The translations under genes and the position numbers were made by a program. Positions 14,795 to 25,121 of a stretch of DNA of 64,000 nt are shown here, piece by piece (positions within the stretch are counted from its first letter, which is position 1; each line of letters begins with the position of its first letter). The DNA comes from Metapseudomonas otitidis (GTDB lineage: Bacteria > Pseudomonadota > Gammaproteobacteria > Pseudomonadales > Pseudomonadaceae): contig NZ_FOJP01000013.1 of the NCBI RefSeq assembly GCF_900111835.1, forward strand, positions 124,001-188,000, written 5' to 3'. The notes beneath the pieces are model-generated. The model had not been told where the DNA came from and made no database searches. It saw only the letters and a program-made list of their open reading frames with translations.

Positions 14795-14829
14795 CGCGGG
14801 CTTCGTTGATCTAGTACCGGGATCGTTAA

Positions 14830-16637
14830 ATGATCGCTCGTCTGCGCCCGCTCTCCGCCCTCTGCCTCGCCGGCCTCCTTGTCGCCTGTGGCAGCTCGCC
14901 CACGTCCAACCTCGGCGAACTGCCACGCACTCCCCAGGCCAGTATCGAGCAGCTCCTGCAAAAGGCCGGAGAGAGCAAACCCGAACAAGCCGCCCTGCTG
15001 CGACTTTCGGCTGCGGACCTGGCTTATCGCCAGCAGGACATCGGTCGTGCAGCCCGCATTCTCGAGCAAGTCCCGATGGACGGCCTGAAGCCCGCGCAAC
15101 AGGTGTTCGCCAGCACGCTTGCAGCCGAACTGGCGATGGCTCGCAACCAGCCCAAGAGTGCCCTGAAAGCACTGAGTCATCCCAGCCTCGATCGCCTGGC
15201 GGAGCTCCCGGTCGATCAACAGGTACGCACCCAACTCGTACGCGCACGCGCTCTGGAAGCGGACGGGCAGAACCTTGCCGCAGCACGCGAGCGCGTCTTC
15301 ATCGCTCCGCTGCTCAATGGCGAAGCTGAGAAGCAGAACCATGAGGCCATCTGGGCACTGATCTCCGGCCTGCCCATGGAACAATTGCAATCGACCGGCG
15401 ACGCCGACCTGGCAGGATGGATGGAGCTCGCACGCGCGATTCGCAGTGCCGGCACCCTTTCCCAGCAGCAGGCGGCCATCGAAGCCTGGCGCAGCCAGCA
15501 TCCGCAGCACCCGGCAGCCGAACAGCTGCCGGCACCGCTGGCCAAGTTGAAGGAGCTCGCCAACCAGCCCCTGACCAAGATCGCCCTGCTGCTGCCGCAG
15601 GAGGGACCACTGGCCTCGGTAGCCCGTGCGCTGCGCGATGGCTTCCTCGCCGCCCACTACCAGGCGCAGCAAGCGGGCCAGAACCCGCCCGCCATCCAGA
15701 TCTATGACAGCGCCCACCTGACGTCGCTCGACGACTTCTATCGCCAGGCCCAGGCCGATGGCGTGCAACTGGTAGTCGGCCCGCTGGAGAAGCCGCTGGT
15801 CAAGCAGATGAACGAGCGTCAGCATCTGCCCATCACCACCCTGGCCCTGAACTACAGCGATGCCGGACAGGAAGGCCCGGCGCAGCTCTTCCAGTTCGGT
15901 CTCGCGGCCGAGGATGAAGCACGCGAAGTGGCACGCCGCGCCTGGGCGGACGGCATGCGCCGTGCCGTCGCCATGGTGCCACGGGGCGAATGGGGTGACC
16001 GCGTCCTGGCCGCCTTCCGCCAGAGCTGGCAGGAGGCCGGCGGCAGCCTGATAGCGGCCGAGCACGTGGACCAGCCGGTCCAGCTGGCACAGCAGATCGC
16101 TGATCTGTTCCAGCTTCGCCAGAGCGAAGCACGCGCCAAGCGCCTGCAAAGCACCCTCGGCACCTCCATCGCCACCCAGCCGACCCGCCGCCAGGACGTC
16201 GACTTCATTTTCCTCGCTGCCACACCGCAACAAGCCCAGCAGATCAAACCCACGCTGGCCTTCCAGTACGCCGGGGATGTGCCGGTCTACGCCACGTCCC
16301 ACCTCTATTCCGGTGGCAACGATGTGGCCCAGTACCAGGATCTGAGCGGTATCCGCTTCTGCGAAACCCCCTGGCTGCTGAACCGCGACGACCCACTTCG
16401 CCAGCAGGTCGACCGCCAGTGGCCCCAGGCCGGCGGTAGTCTCGGCCGCCTGTACGCCATGGGCGTTGACGCCTACCGGCTGGCGCCCCGCCTCGCAGAG
16501 CTGAAGGCCCTGCCGGAAAGCCGCGTCGACGGCCTCTCCGGCCGACTCAGCCTGACGCCATCCCAGCGCGTCGAGCGCCAGCTGCCGTGGGCAGAATTCC
16601 GCGACGGCCAGGTCCAGCGCCTGCCCGACAGCGACTC

Positions 16638-16641
<4 letters not shown>
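14830..16641 (+). CDS. lpoA: Penicillin-binding protein activator LpoA (LppC family lipoprotein)
   Basis: Outer-membrane lipoprotein that reaches through the periplasm to stimulate a class A PBP. The 603-residue protein has a lipoprotein signal with lipobox LVAC and Cys20, then an N-terminal TPR-like helical region (about 30-250) and a C-terminal periplasmic-binding-protein-like domain starting near IALLLPQEGPLASVARALRDG (about residue 253). In Pseudomonas a different protein, LpoP, has been reported to activate PBP1b, while LpoA is the PBP1a partner (family knowledge). First gene of an operon with yraN, a SIS protein and dolP. Confidence 0.93.
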
Positions 16642-18156
<1,515 letters not shown>

Positions 18157-18170
18157 ACCCGCCAACTATT

Positions 18171-18207
18171 AAAAAAGGCGATCCAATCGGATCGCCTTTT
18201 TTTATTT
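18171..18207. terminator. Bidirectional rho-independent terminator (dolP / sspB)
   Basis: An eight-base perfect stem (GGCGATCC / GGATCGCC) with a four-base loop is flanked by A6 on the left and T7 on the right. It therefore works for dolP on the plus strand and for sspB on the minus strand, whose stop codon overlaps its right flank. Confidence 0.93.
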
Positions 18208-18627
18208 CACCACTTTCAGGCTGGGCCGCCCGGCCGGTCGACCACCACCTGCCGAAGGCGGCGCGCCGTCACCAGAGGGGCCGTCGTCTTCAGGTCCATC
18301 ACCTTCATCCATTACCGGCGACTCCAGGTCGAAGACCATTCCCTGCCCGTTCTCACGTGCATAGATGGCCATGACCGCGGCGCTCGGAATATAGAGACTG
18401 TGGGCAACGCCTCCGAAGCGACCTTCGAAGCTGACCGCCTCGTTGTCCATGTGCAGATGACGGACAGCGCTGGGCGACACGTTCAACACGATCTGGCCGT
18501 CGCTCGCATAACCCGGCGGCACACGAACGCCTGCGTGCTCCGCATTGACGAGCAGGTGGGGCGTGCAATCGTTGTCGACGATCCACTCATACAGGGCACG
18601 AACCAGATAGGGACGACTGGATTTCAT
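18202..18627 (-). CDS. sspB: ClpXP protease specificity-enhancing factor SspB
   Basis: Adaptor that delivers ssrA-tagged proteins to ClpXP. The 141-residue protein has the folded substrate-binding domain (1 to about 110; SSRPYLVRALYEWIVDNDCTPHL at the start) and a flexible Gly/Pro/Asp-rich linker ending in RPSLKVVK, the short XB motif that docks on the ClpX N-domain. It lies nine bases downstream of sspA, the usual two-gene operon. Confidence 0.95.
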   Translation of the reverse strand: MKSSRPYLVRALYEWIVDNDCTPHLLVNAEHAGVRVPPGYASDGQIVLNVSPSAVRHLHMDNEAVSFEGRFGGVAHSLYIPSAAVMAIYARENGQGMVFDLESPVMDEGDGPEDDGPSGDGAPPSAGGGRPAGRPSLKVVK

Positions 18628-18636
18628 CGATTCACC

Positions 18637-19254
18637 TCAACGCATATCGCGCTCAACGTCCGAAAGACTCGCCTGGAAAGCCGGCCGCGAGAAATGGCGA
18701 TCCATATACTCGAGAAGCGGCTTGGCCGGACGAGGCAGTTCGATACCCAACTTCGGCAAACGCCAGAGGATGGGCAACAGGCAGCAGTCTACAAGACTCA
18801 TCTCTTCACTGAGAAAGAAAGGCTTGTCGGCAAACAACGGGGATACACCGGTAAGGCTTTCCCGAAGCTCCTTTCGGGCCTGCGCCTTGGCAGCGTCCTT
18901 GGCCTTCGGATCCAGCACAAGGTCAACCAGCGAACACCAATCGCGCTGAACCCGGTGCATGAGCAGCCGGGTATTACCCCGCGCAACGGGATAGACCGGC
19001 ATCAGCGGCGGGTGCGGATAGCGCTCTTCCAGGTACTCCATCACCACCGTCGGCTCATAGAGCGCAAGATCACGGTCCAGAAGCGTAGGCACGGTGCCGT
19101 AGGGGTTCGACTCGATCAGCTTCGGCGGGCACTGGCCGCTGAGGACATCGATGATGTCCACGGCAACGCCTTTCTCGGCAAGGACGATACGTACACGATG
19201 GGAGTAGTGGTCCGCGGGGTCGGAGTAACAGGTCAGCTTGGTGATAGCCGCCAT
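18637..19254 (-). CDS. sspA: Stringent starvation protein A
   Basis: Glutathione-S-transferase-like protein that binds RNA polymerase; in Pseudomonas and E. coli it affects stress survival and virulence genes. The 205 residues have the thioredoxin-like N domain ([23 protein letters not shown]) and an all-helical C domain ([10 protein letters not shown] and following). The GST catalytic residue is not expected to be functional in this family. Only 83 bases separate it from petC, and these hold the petC terminator, so its own promoter must overlap that region or it depends on readthrough. Confidence 0.94.
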   Translation of the reverse strand: MAAITKLTCYSDPADHYSHRVRIVLAEKGVAVDIIDVLSGQCPPKLIESNPYGTVPTLLDRDLALYEPTVVMEYLEERYPHPPLMPVYPVARGNTRLLMHRVQRDWCSLVDLVLDPKAKDAAKAQARKELRESLTGVSPLFADKPFFLSEEMSLVDCCLLPILWRLPKLGIELPRPAKPLLEYMDRHFSRPAFQASLSDVERDMR

Positions 19255-19286
19255 GGCGCCCTCCTCGCTTGAAGTTACGCGGGGTC

Positions 19287-19319
19287 AAAAAAAGCGCGCG
19301 CCCATCAGGGCGCGCGCGT
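19287..19319 (-). terminator. Terminator after petABC
   Basis: Minus-strand reading gives a ten-base GC-only stem (19294-19303 with 19308-19317, four-base loop) followed by seven T residues. It ends the cytochrome bc1 operon before sspA. Confidence 0.9.
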
Positions 19320-19337
19320 TACAGCATCAGCGTTCGA

Positions 19338-20120
19338 TCAGTGAACGTCTTTCCAGTACTCACGTTTGAGCAGGTAGGCGAACACGAAGAAGAAGGCCAG
19401 GTACAGCAGAACGTAGGTCCCGATGCGCTGCATGTGCAGCTTGTTCGGGTCAGCGGAGTAGGCCAGGAAGGTAACCAGGTTCTGGATCTTCTGGTCGAAC
19501 TCGGCCTCGGTCAGCTTGCCGGTCTTCGGAACGATGGTCAGTTGGTCACACGCTTCATGGGTGATCGGCGCACCAGTCAGCGGGTCGAACTGCTTCTTGC
19601 CATGCTCGACGACCTGGACCTGCTTGCAGCCAACAACCTGGCGACCCTGCAGGCCAACCAGCACGTTGGGCATGCCCACGTTCGGGAAGACCTTGTTGTT
19701 GACACCCCACGGACGGGCCGGGTCTTCGTAGAAGGCACGCAGGTAACTGTACAGCCAGTCAGTGCCACGGACGCGAGCCACCAGGGTCAGGTCCGGCGGA
19801 GCTGCACCGAACCACACCTTGGCGTCGTTCGGCTTCATGGCGCTCTGCATGTGATCACCGATCTTCGCACCGGTGAACACCAGGTTTTGCATCATCAGCT
19901 CTTCGGAAATGCCCAGGTCCTTGGCTACGCGCTCATAGCGCTGGAACTTGGCACCGTGGCAGCCCATGCAGTAGTTGGCGAAGGTACGTGCACCGTCCTG
20001 CATGGCGGCCTTGTCGGTCAGGTCGATTTCGACATGATCCAGTTCAACCTCTTCGCCGCCGGAAGCGAACACGGCAACCGGCAGGAGAGCGATAACAAAT
20101 GCAGCAAATAGCTTTTTCAT
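19338..20120 (-). CDS. petC: Cytochrome c1 of the bc1 complex
   Basis: Membrane-anchored c-type cytochrome that passes electrons from the Rieske protein to soluble or oxidase-bound cytochrome c. The 260-residue protein has a cleavable signal peptide (about 1-19), the heme-binding CMGCH at 51-55, and a C-terminal membrane anchor (YVLLYLAFFFVFAYLL). The ATG at 20120 overlaps the petB stop by one base; longer in-frame readings lie inside petB and are not real. Cytochrome b and c1 are separate genes here, not the fused fbcH form. Confidence 0.96.
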   Translation of the reverse strand: MKKLFAAFVIALLPVAVFASGGEEVELDHVEIDLTDKAAMQDGARTFANYCMGCHGAKFQRYERVAKDLGISEELMMQNLVFTGAKIGDHMQSAMKPNDAKVWFGAAPPDLTLVARVRGTDWLYSYLRAFYEDPARPWGVNNKVFPNVGMPNVLVGLQGRQVVGCKQVQVVEHGKKQFDPLTGAPITHEACDQLTIVPKTGKLTEAEFDQKIQNLVTFLAYSADPNKLHMQRIGTYVLLYLAFFFVFAYLLKREYWKDVH

Positions 20121-21334
20121 CAGCCTGTCACCCTTTCCGGAACCGGTTTGGTTTTTTCCATCCTGGTGTAGAACGGCATCAGGATGAAGTACGCGAAGTA
20201 CAGGATGGTGCACACCTGCGATACCAGCGTACGGCCCGGGGTCGGCGCCAGAACACCCAGCACGCCGAGGATGATGAAGGAAACGCAGAACACCAGCAGC
20301 CAGATCTTGCTCAGCCAGCCCTTGTAGCGCATGGAGCGCACCGGGCTGCGATCCAGCCATGGCAGGACGAAGAGAATCGCAATGGCTGCACCCATGGCGA
20401 TGACGCCCATGAGCTTGTCAGGTACCGCACGCAGAATCGCGTAGAACGGGGTGAAGTACCAGACCGGAGCAATGTGTGCCGGCGTCTTGAACGGGTTGGC
20501 CTGTTCGAAGTTCGGCTTCTCGAGGAAGTACCCACCCATTTCCGGGAAGAAGAACACCACGAAGCAGAACACGAAGAGGAACACCACCACACCGACAATG
20601 TCCTTCACGGTGTAGTAGGGGTGGAAGGCGATACCGTCCAGCGGAATGCCGTTCTCGTCCTTCTTCTTCTTGATATCCACGCCATCCGGGTTGTTGGAGC
20701 CCACTTCGTGGAGCGCCAGGATGTGCAGGACCACCAGACCCAGGATCACGATCGGCAGAGCGATCACGTGCAGGGCGAAGAAGCGGTTCAGGGTGATGCC
20801 GGAGATCAGGTAGTCACCACGGATCCACTGGGTGAGGTCGTCACCAATGACCGGGATCGCGCCGAACAGCGAGATGATCACCTGTGCACCCCAGTAGGAC
20901 ATCTGGCCCCAGGGCAGCAGGTAGCCCATGAAGGCCTCGGCCATCAGGGCGAGGTAGATCAGCATGCCGAAGATCCACACCAGCTCACGGGGTTTCTGAT
21001 AGGAGCCGTAGAGCAGGCCGCGGAACATGTGCAGGTAGACCACGATGAAGAACGCGGACGCACCCGTGGAGTGGAGGTAACGGATGATCACCCCGTATTC
21101 CACGTCGCGCATGATGTATTCGACGGAGGCGAAGGCTTCTTCCGCAGACGGAGTGAAGCTCATGGTCAGCCAGACGCCGGTCAGGATCTGGTTGACCAGA
21201 ACCAGCAGAGCCAGCGAGCCGAAGAAATAGAAGAAGTTGAAGTTCTTGGGAGCGTAGTACTTGCTCAGATGGTCTTCCCACATCTTGGTGGCGGGGAAGC
21301 GCGCATCGATCCATTCCATGAATTTGCTCATCAT
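20120..21334 (-). CDS. petB: Cytochrome b of the bc1 complex
   Basis: Integral membrane core of ubiquinol:cytochrome c oxidoreductase carrying two b hemes and both quinone sites. The 404-residue length is that of a full cytochrome b, with about eight helices; heme-ligand histidines fall in the HSTGASAFFIVVYLHMFRGL and FFALHVIALPIVILGLVVLHILALHEVG helices, and the Qo-site PEWY-type motif appears as PVWYFTPFYAILRA. Start overlaps petA by four bases, stop overlaps petC by one. Confidence 0.97.
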   Translation of the reverse strand: MMSKFMEWIDARFPATKMWEDHLSKYYAPKNFNFFYFFGSLALLVLVNQILTGVWLTMSFTPSAEEAFASVEYIMRDVEYGVIIRYLHSTGASAFFIVVYLHMFRGLLYGSYQKPRELVWIFGMLIYLALMAEAFMGYLLPWGQMSYWGAQVIISLFGAIPVIGDDLTQWIRGDYLISGITLNRFFALHVIALPIVILGLVVLHILALHEVGSNNPDGVDIKKKKDENGIPLDGIAFHPYYTVKDIVGVVVFLFVFCFVVFFFPEMGGYFLEKPNFEQANPFKTPAHIAPVWYFTPFYAILRAVPDKLMGVIAMGAAIAILFVLPWLDRSPVRSMRYKGWLSKIWLLVFCVSFIILGVLGVLAPTPGRTLVSQVCTILYFAYFILMPFYTRMEKTKPVPERVTG

Positions 21335-21924
21335 GCCTTCTCCTGGTCCACGCCGATGATGATGACATCATCCGACTCGTAGGAGTGGGGTGGCACCGGC
21401 AGGTTCAAGGGGGCAGGCTGCGCTTTGTAGACGCGGCCAGCGAGGTCGTAGCGGGAACCGTGGCACGGGCAGAAGTAACCACCGACCCACTCGGCACCCA
21501 GGTCAGCCGGGGCGACCTCGGGACGGAAGGAGGGCGAGCAGCCCAGGTGGGTGCACAAACCGACCAACACCAGAATTTCCGGCTTGATCGAACGCTTCTG
21601 CGGATCGACGTAGGTCGGTTGCACGGATGCCTTGGACTCCGGGTCAGCCATGCGGTCATGGATCTTGGCCAGATTGCCGAGGATTTCCTCCGTGCGGCGC
21701 ACGATGAACACGGGCTGACCGCGCCATTCGGCGACAATCTGCTGGCCCGCGTCGATCTTGCCGATGTTCACCTTCACAGGTGCACCTGCGGCCTTGGCCT
21801 TGGCACTGGGTTGCCATGACCCCACAAACGGGATCGCAGCACCCACCGCTCCTGCAGCACCCACCACGGATGTGGCTGCCACAAGGAAGCGACGCCGGCC
21901 TGCATTCACGCCGTCATTGCTCAT
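21331..21924 (-). CDS. petA: Rieske iron-sulfur protein of the bc1 complex
   Basis: Carries the [2Fe-2S] cluster that takes electrons from ubiquinol in the bc1 complex. The 197 residues have a twin-arginine-type N terminus (GRRRFLVAATS, 10-20) plus uncleaved membrane anchor, then the two cluster motifs CTHLGC (124-129) and CPCHG (152-156). It is first in the petABC operon with a GGGAGA ribosome site before the ATG. Confidence 0.97.
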   Translation of the reverse strand: MSNDGVNAGRRRFLVAATSVVGAAGAVGAAIPFVGSWQPSAKAKAAGAPVKVNIGKIDAGQQIVAEWRGQPVFIVRRTEEILGNLAKIHDRMADPESKASVQPTYVDPQKRSIKPEILVLVGLCTHLGCSPSFRPEVAPADLGAEWVGGYFCPCHGSRYDLAGRVYKAQPAPLNLPVPPHSYESDDVIIIGVDQEKA

Positions 21925-22005
21925 TCAGTCGTCTCCCATCAGCTTTGCGGCCTGTTGTTCAGGCCTCTACTAAGTAAAAATCGAGCCGCGCAAAAAATTC
22001 GCCAA

Positions 22006-22034
22006 ATGGTAAAGAAAACCCCCTCTGATGACAA
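22006..22034 (-). promoter_or_regulatory. Putative petABC promoter
   Basis: On the minus strand TTGTCA (22029-22034) and TACCAT (22006-22011) are 17 bases apart, leaving an untranslated leader of about 75 bases before petA. The rest of the 252-base gap between petA and rpsI holds a small perfect hairpin (22091-22105) and the rpsI terminator. Confidence 0.6.
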
Positions 22035-22125
22035 GGTAATAGCCGGATACAAAACAGCTGAAAGCCTTGAACCACTAGGGATTCGGGAGTGCGACAAGCT
22101 GTCGCAGCCCACTTTTCCACAGGCA

Positions 22126-22162
22126 TAAAAAAACGCCCAGGCCAAAAGGAACCTGGGCGTTT
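22126..22162 (-). terminator. Terminator after rplM-rpsI
   Basis: Minus-strand reading gives an eleven-base stem (22131-22141 with 22152-22162) with a ten-base loop, followed by a run of T residues. It closes the ribosomal protein operon 14 bases after rpsI. Confidence 0.93.
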
Positions 22163-22176
22163 CTTGCAGCGCCGTA

Positions 22177-22569
22177 TTAGCGCTTGGAGTACTGCGGACG
22201 CTTACGCGCTTTACGCAGACCGACTTTCTTACGCTCGACTTCGCGGGCATCGCGAGTCACGTAGCCGGCCTTGCGCAGCGGGCTACGCAGGGACTCGTCG
22301 TAGCTGATCAGGGCGCGGGTGATGCCATGACGGATGGCACCGGCCTGACCGCTGACACCGCCACCGAGAACGGTGACATAGATGTCGAACTTCTCGACGG
22401 TCTCGGTCAGCTCCAGCGGCTGACGCACGACCATGCGAGCGGTTTCGCGGCCGAAGAACTGCTCCAGGCTGCGATTGTTGATGGAGATCTTGCCAGTACC
22501 CGGGCGCAGGAAGACGCGCGCGGTTGCAGTCTTGCGACGGCCAGTGCCGTAATTTTGAGTCGCCGACAT
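22177..22569 (-). CDS. rpsI: 30S ribosomal protein S9
   Basis: Small-subunit ribosomal protein; its basic C-terminal tail reaches the P-site tRNA. The 130-residue length, the N-terminal [19 protein letters not shown] and the terminal [11 protein letters not shown] are diagnostic. It follows rplM after 15 bases and is ended by a strong hairpin terminator. Confidence 0.99.
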   Translation of the reverse strand: MSATQNYGTGRRKTATARVFLRPGTGKISINNRSLEQFFGRETARMVVRQPLELTETVEKFDIYVTVLGGGVSGQAGAIRHGITRALISYDESLRSPLRKAGYVTRDAREVERKKVGLRKARKRPQYSKR

Positions 22570-22584
22570 AATGAATCTATCCCG

Positions 22585-23013
22585 TTAAATCTTCAGTTCT
22601 TGGGGCTGCTGAGCGGTGTGCGGGTGGACGGCACCCTTGTACACCTTCAGCTTGCGATACATGTCGCGACCCAGCGGGTTCTTCGGCAGCATGCCTTTGA
22701 CCGCGGTCTCGATCACGCGCTCAGGCGCCTTGGCGATCAGCTTCTCGAAGTTGATCTCCTTGATGCCACCCGGGAAACCGGAGTGCGAGTAGTACTTCTT
22801 GTCGGTGGTCTTGGAACCAGTGACACGAATCTGCTCGGCGTTGATGACAACGATGTAGTCGCCGGTGTCAACGTGCGGAGTGTATTCCGGCTTGTGCTTG
22901 CCGCGCAGACGGCTTGCAATTTCGGTGGCCAGACGACCCAGGGTCTGACCGGCAGCGTCGACGACATACCAGTCGCGCTTAACAGTTTCCGGTTTTGCAG
23001 TAAAAGTCTTCAT
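22585..23013 (-). CDS. rplM: 50S ribosomal protein L13
   Basis: Early-assembling large-subunit ribosomal protein. The 142 residues with [41 protein letters not shown] and the C-terminal [14 protein letters not shown] match L13 throughout. First gene of the rplM-rpsI operon; in E. coli the operon is controlled by L13 binding its own leader, and a short hairpin just before this start is a candidate for the same (see findings). Confidence 0.99.
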   Translation of the reverse strand: MKTFTAKPETVKRDWYVVDAAGQTLGRLATEIASRLRGKHKPEYTPHVDTGDYIVVINAEQIRVTGSKTTDKKYYSHSGFPGGIKEINFEKLIAKAPERVIETAVKGMLPKNPLGRDMYRKLKVYKGAVHPHTAQQPQELKI

Positions 23014-23054
23014 TCGCTATAGCCTCAGGGGCCGCCCTGAAAATAAGACGGCGG

Positions 23055-23083
23055 ATCTTACTGAATAGTGCTCGCCCTGGCAA
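23055..23083 (-). promoter_or_regulatory. rplM-rpsI promoter
   Basis: Minus strand TTGCCA (23078-23083) and TAAGAT (23055-23060) with a 17-base spacer, 41 bases upstream of the rplM ATG. The spacing and hexamers fit sigma70 well. Confidence 0.75.
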
Positions 23084-23151
23084 CACAGGGCAGCCGGAAA
23101 CAGACGCTATCGGGGGCTCGGGTCAGCGCGTCCGCTACGGCAAAAGGTTTT

Positions 23152-23203
23152 TCGGCAGGCTAGGCATCCCCGCCTTCCTTCTCGGCAGGCTAGGCATCCC
23201 CGC
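23152..23203. repeat. 22-bp direct repeat, two copies
   Basis: Two identical 22-base copies (23152-23173 and 23182-23203) with a period of 30 bases lie between the rplM promoter and the aldo/keto reductase. Each begins TCGGCAGGCTAGGC. No function is recognised. Confidence 0.9.
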
Positions 23204-23286
23204 AAAGAAAGCCGCGGAATTATGCCGATTGCAGGAAAAATTTCAACCTGATTTGATAACGATCTTTCGCCCGACGAGGAGCCACC

Positions 23287-24324
23287 ATGCAATACCGTCA
23301 ACTCGGCCGCACGGATGTGAAGGTTAGCAGCCTCTGCCTCGGCACCATGACCTGGGGCGAGCAGAACTCCCAGACCGAGGCATTCGCCCAGATCGAACGC
23401 GCCAAGGCCTACGGCATCAACTTCATGGACGTGGCGGAGATGTACCCCGTCCCTCCTCGCCCCGAGACCTACGGCGCCACCGAAACCATCATCGGCAACT
23501 GGTTCGCCGCCAGGCGGGATCGGGCTGACTGGGTCCTGGCGAGCAAGGTCGCGGGGCCGGGCAACGGCATCACCCACATCCGTGACGGCAACCTGAAGCA
23601 CAACCGGCACCACATCGCCGCTGCGCTCGACGCCAGCCTCAAGCGCCTGCAGACCGACTGGATCGACATCTACCAGCTGCACTGGCCCGAACGCAGCACC
23701 AACTACTTCGGCCAACTGGGCTATCGCCACCGGGACGAAGACTTCACGCCCCTGCAGGAGACCCTCGAAGCACTCGCCGAGCAGGTCAAGGCCGGCAAGA
23801 TCCGCTACGTCGGCCTGTCCAACGAGACGCCCTGGGGAACCATGACCTTCCTGCAACTGGCCGACCGTCTCGGGCTCCCCCGCGCCGTATCCATCCAGAA
23901 TCCCTACAACCTGCTGAATCGCACCTTCGAGGTGGGCCTGGCGGAGGTCGCCATCCGCGAACAGTGCGGCCTGCTGGCGTATTCACCCCTGGCCTTCGGC
24001 ATGCTCTCCGGCAAGTACGAGAACGGCGCACAACCGCCCCAGGCGCGCATCACCCGGTTCAGTCGCTTCACCCGCTACACCAACCCGCAAGCGAAGGCGG
24101 CCTGCTCACGCTATGTCGCCCTGGCCCGTGAGCACGGACTGGACCCGGCGCAGATGGCCCTTGCCTTCGTCACCGCCCAGCCGTTCGTTACCAGCAACAT
24201 CATCGGCGCGACCGACCTCGAACAGCTGGAAAGCAACCTCGCCAGCAGCGAACTGAAGCTGCCCGATGCCGTACTGGAGGGGATTGCCGAGATTCATCGC
24301 GACCAGCCGAACCCCGCTCCCTGA
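23287..24324 (+). CDS. NADP(H)-dependent aldo/keto reductase (Tas-like)
   Basis: Cytoplasmic TIM-barrel oxidoreductase reducing carbonyls with NADPH; natural substrate unknown. The 345-residue protein shows the AKR tetrad Asp48, Tyr53, Lys87 and His132 (NFMDVAEMY, LASKVAG, YQLHWPER), and its long insertions resemble the E. coli Tas subgroup. An AGGAG site precedes the ATG. It runs convergent with endonuclease V, the two stop codons being one base apart, with no hairpin terminator between. Confidence 0.9.
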   Translation: MQYRQLGRTDVKVSSLCLGTMTWGEQNSQTEAFAQIERAKAYGINFMDVAEMYPVPPRPETYGATETIIGNWFAARRDRADWVLASKVAGPGNGITHIRDGNLKHNRHHIAAALDASLKRLQTDWIDIYQLHWPERSTNYFGQLGYRHRDEDFTPLQETLEALAEQVKAGKIRYVGLSNETPWGTMTFLQLADRLGLPRAVSIQNPYNLLNRTFEVGLAEVAIREQCGLLAYSPLAFGMLSGKYENGAQPPQARITRFSRFTRYTNPQAKAACSRYVALAREHGLDPAQMALAFVTAQPFVTSNIIGATDLEQLESNLASSELKLPDAVLEGIAEIHRDQPNPAP

Positions 24325-24325
24325 C

Positions 24326-25036
24326 CTAGCCGAACAACCCCGGCAGCGTCTCCGCTCCAGCAGCGGGCATGTCGCCCCGCCGGGATGCCAGCCGATCCGC
24401 AAGCCGGGTCGGCTCTGGCAGCCGATAACCTCGGCAGCCACGCAAGACCAGCTCCAGCGCGCTGCTCATCGACACCCGGTGCCCGGGCGACACCACCAGC
24501 GGCGCCACGCGGTCCCGACTGCGCAGCATCCAGCCGATCTGTTCGCCCTCGTGCTCCAGCGGCACATGCTCGCCACGGGCAAGGCCTGGCTCAGCGTGAT
24601 GCCCCACCAGCACCTTCTTCGCCACGCCGATGGTCGGCAACCCGGTCACCACGCCAAGGTGCGACGCAATACCGAGCCGGCGCGGATGGGCGATCCCCTG
24701 CCCGTCGCAGAACACCAAGTCCGGCCGCTGCGGCAATCCAGCGAGCGCCTTCAACAGCGCCGGCAGTTCACGGAAGGACAACAGCCCAGGCACGTAGGGC
24801 ATGGACGTCGGCACCCGCGCCACCACCTGGCCCAGCAGGCGGTAGTCATCGGCATCCAGCAACACCGCAGCGGCCCGGGTGATCTGTCCACCCTCCTCGA
24901 AGCCGACGTCGACGCCCGCCACCACCTTCAGCGGCGCGAAGTCATCCACCAGCACCACCCGCGCAGCCAGTTCGCCCTGCAGGCGCTTGGCATGGCGGAC
25001 GCTGCCGTCCCAGTCATCGAAGGGGGAAGTACTCAT
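24326..25036 (-). CDS. nfi: Endonuclease V (deoxyinosine 3'-endonuclease)
   Basis: DNA repair enzyme that nicks near deaminated adenine (hypoxanthine) and other lesions. The 236-residue protein has the catalytic Asp43 in [10 protein letters not shown], the wedge motif [11 protein letters not shown] (80-90) with its Glu, and Asp111 in [10 protein letters not shown], all hallmark residues. The ATG at 25036 gives the usual N terminus; an upstream extension is proline-rich non-family sequence. From memory, nfi is elsewhere in the P. aeruginosa genome, so its place here is a local difference. Confidence 0.93.
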   Translation of the reverse strand: MSTSPFDDWDGSVRHAKRLQGELAARVVLVDDFAPLKVVAGVDVGFEEGGQITRAAAVLLDADDYRLLGQVVARVPTSMPYVPGLLSFRELPALLKALAGLPQRPDLVFCDGQGIAHPRRLGIASHLGVVTGLPTIGVAKKVLVGHHAEPGLARGEHVPLEHEGEQIGWMLRSRDRVAPLVVSPGHRVSMSSALELVLRGCRGYRLPEPTRLADRLASRRGDMPAAGAETLPGLFG

Positions 25037-25121
25037 GAACAGGCTCCGGAAAATCGACACAGGGTAGACCCGGAGCCAGCGGGAAGGGTCCGCCGCACTG
25101 CCCGGCGGCGGCCCCGGGGCC

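Noticed and set aside
14704-16302. An open frame of 532 codons opposite lpoA
   Set aside because: Antisense shadow of lpoA; LpoA has a signal, lipobox and domain features, the shadow has none.
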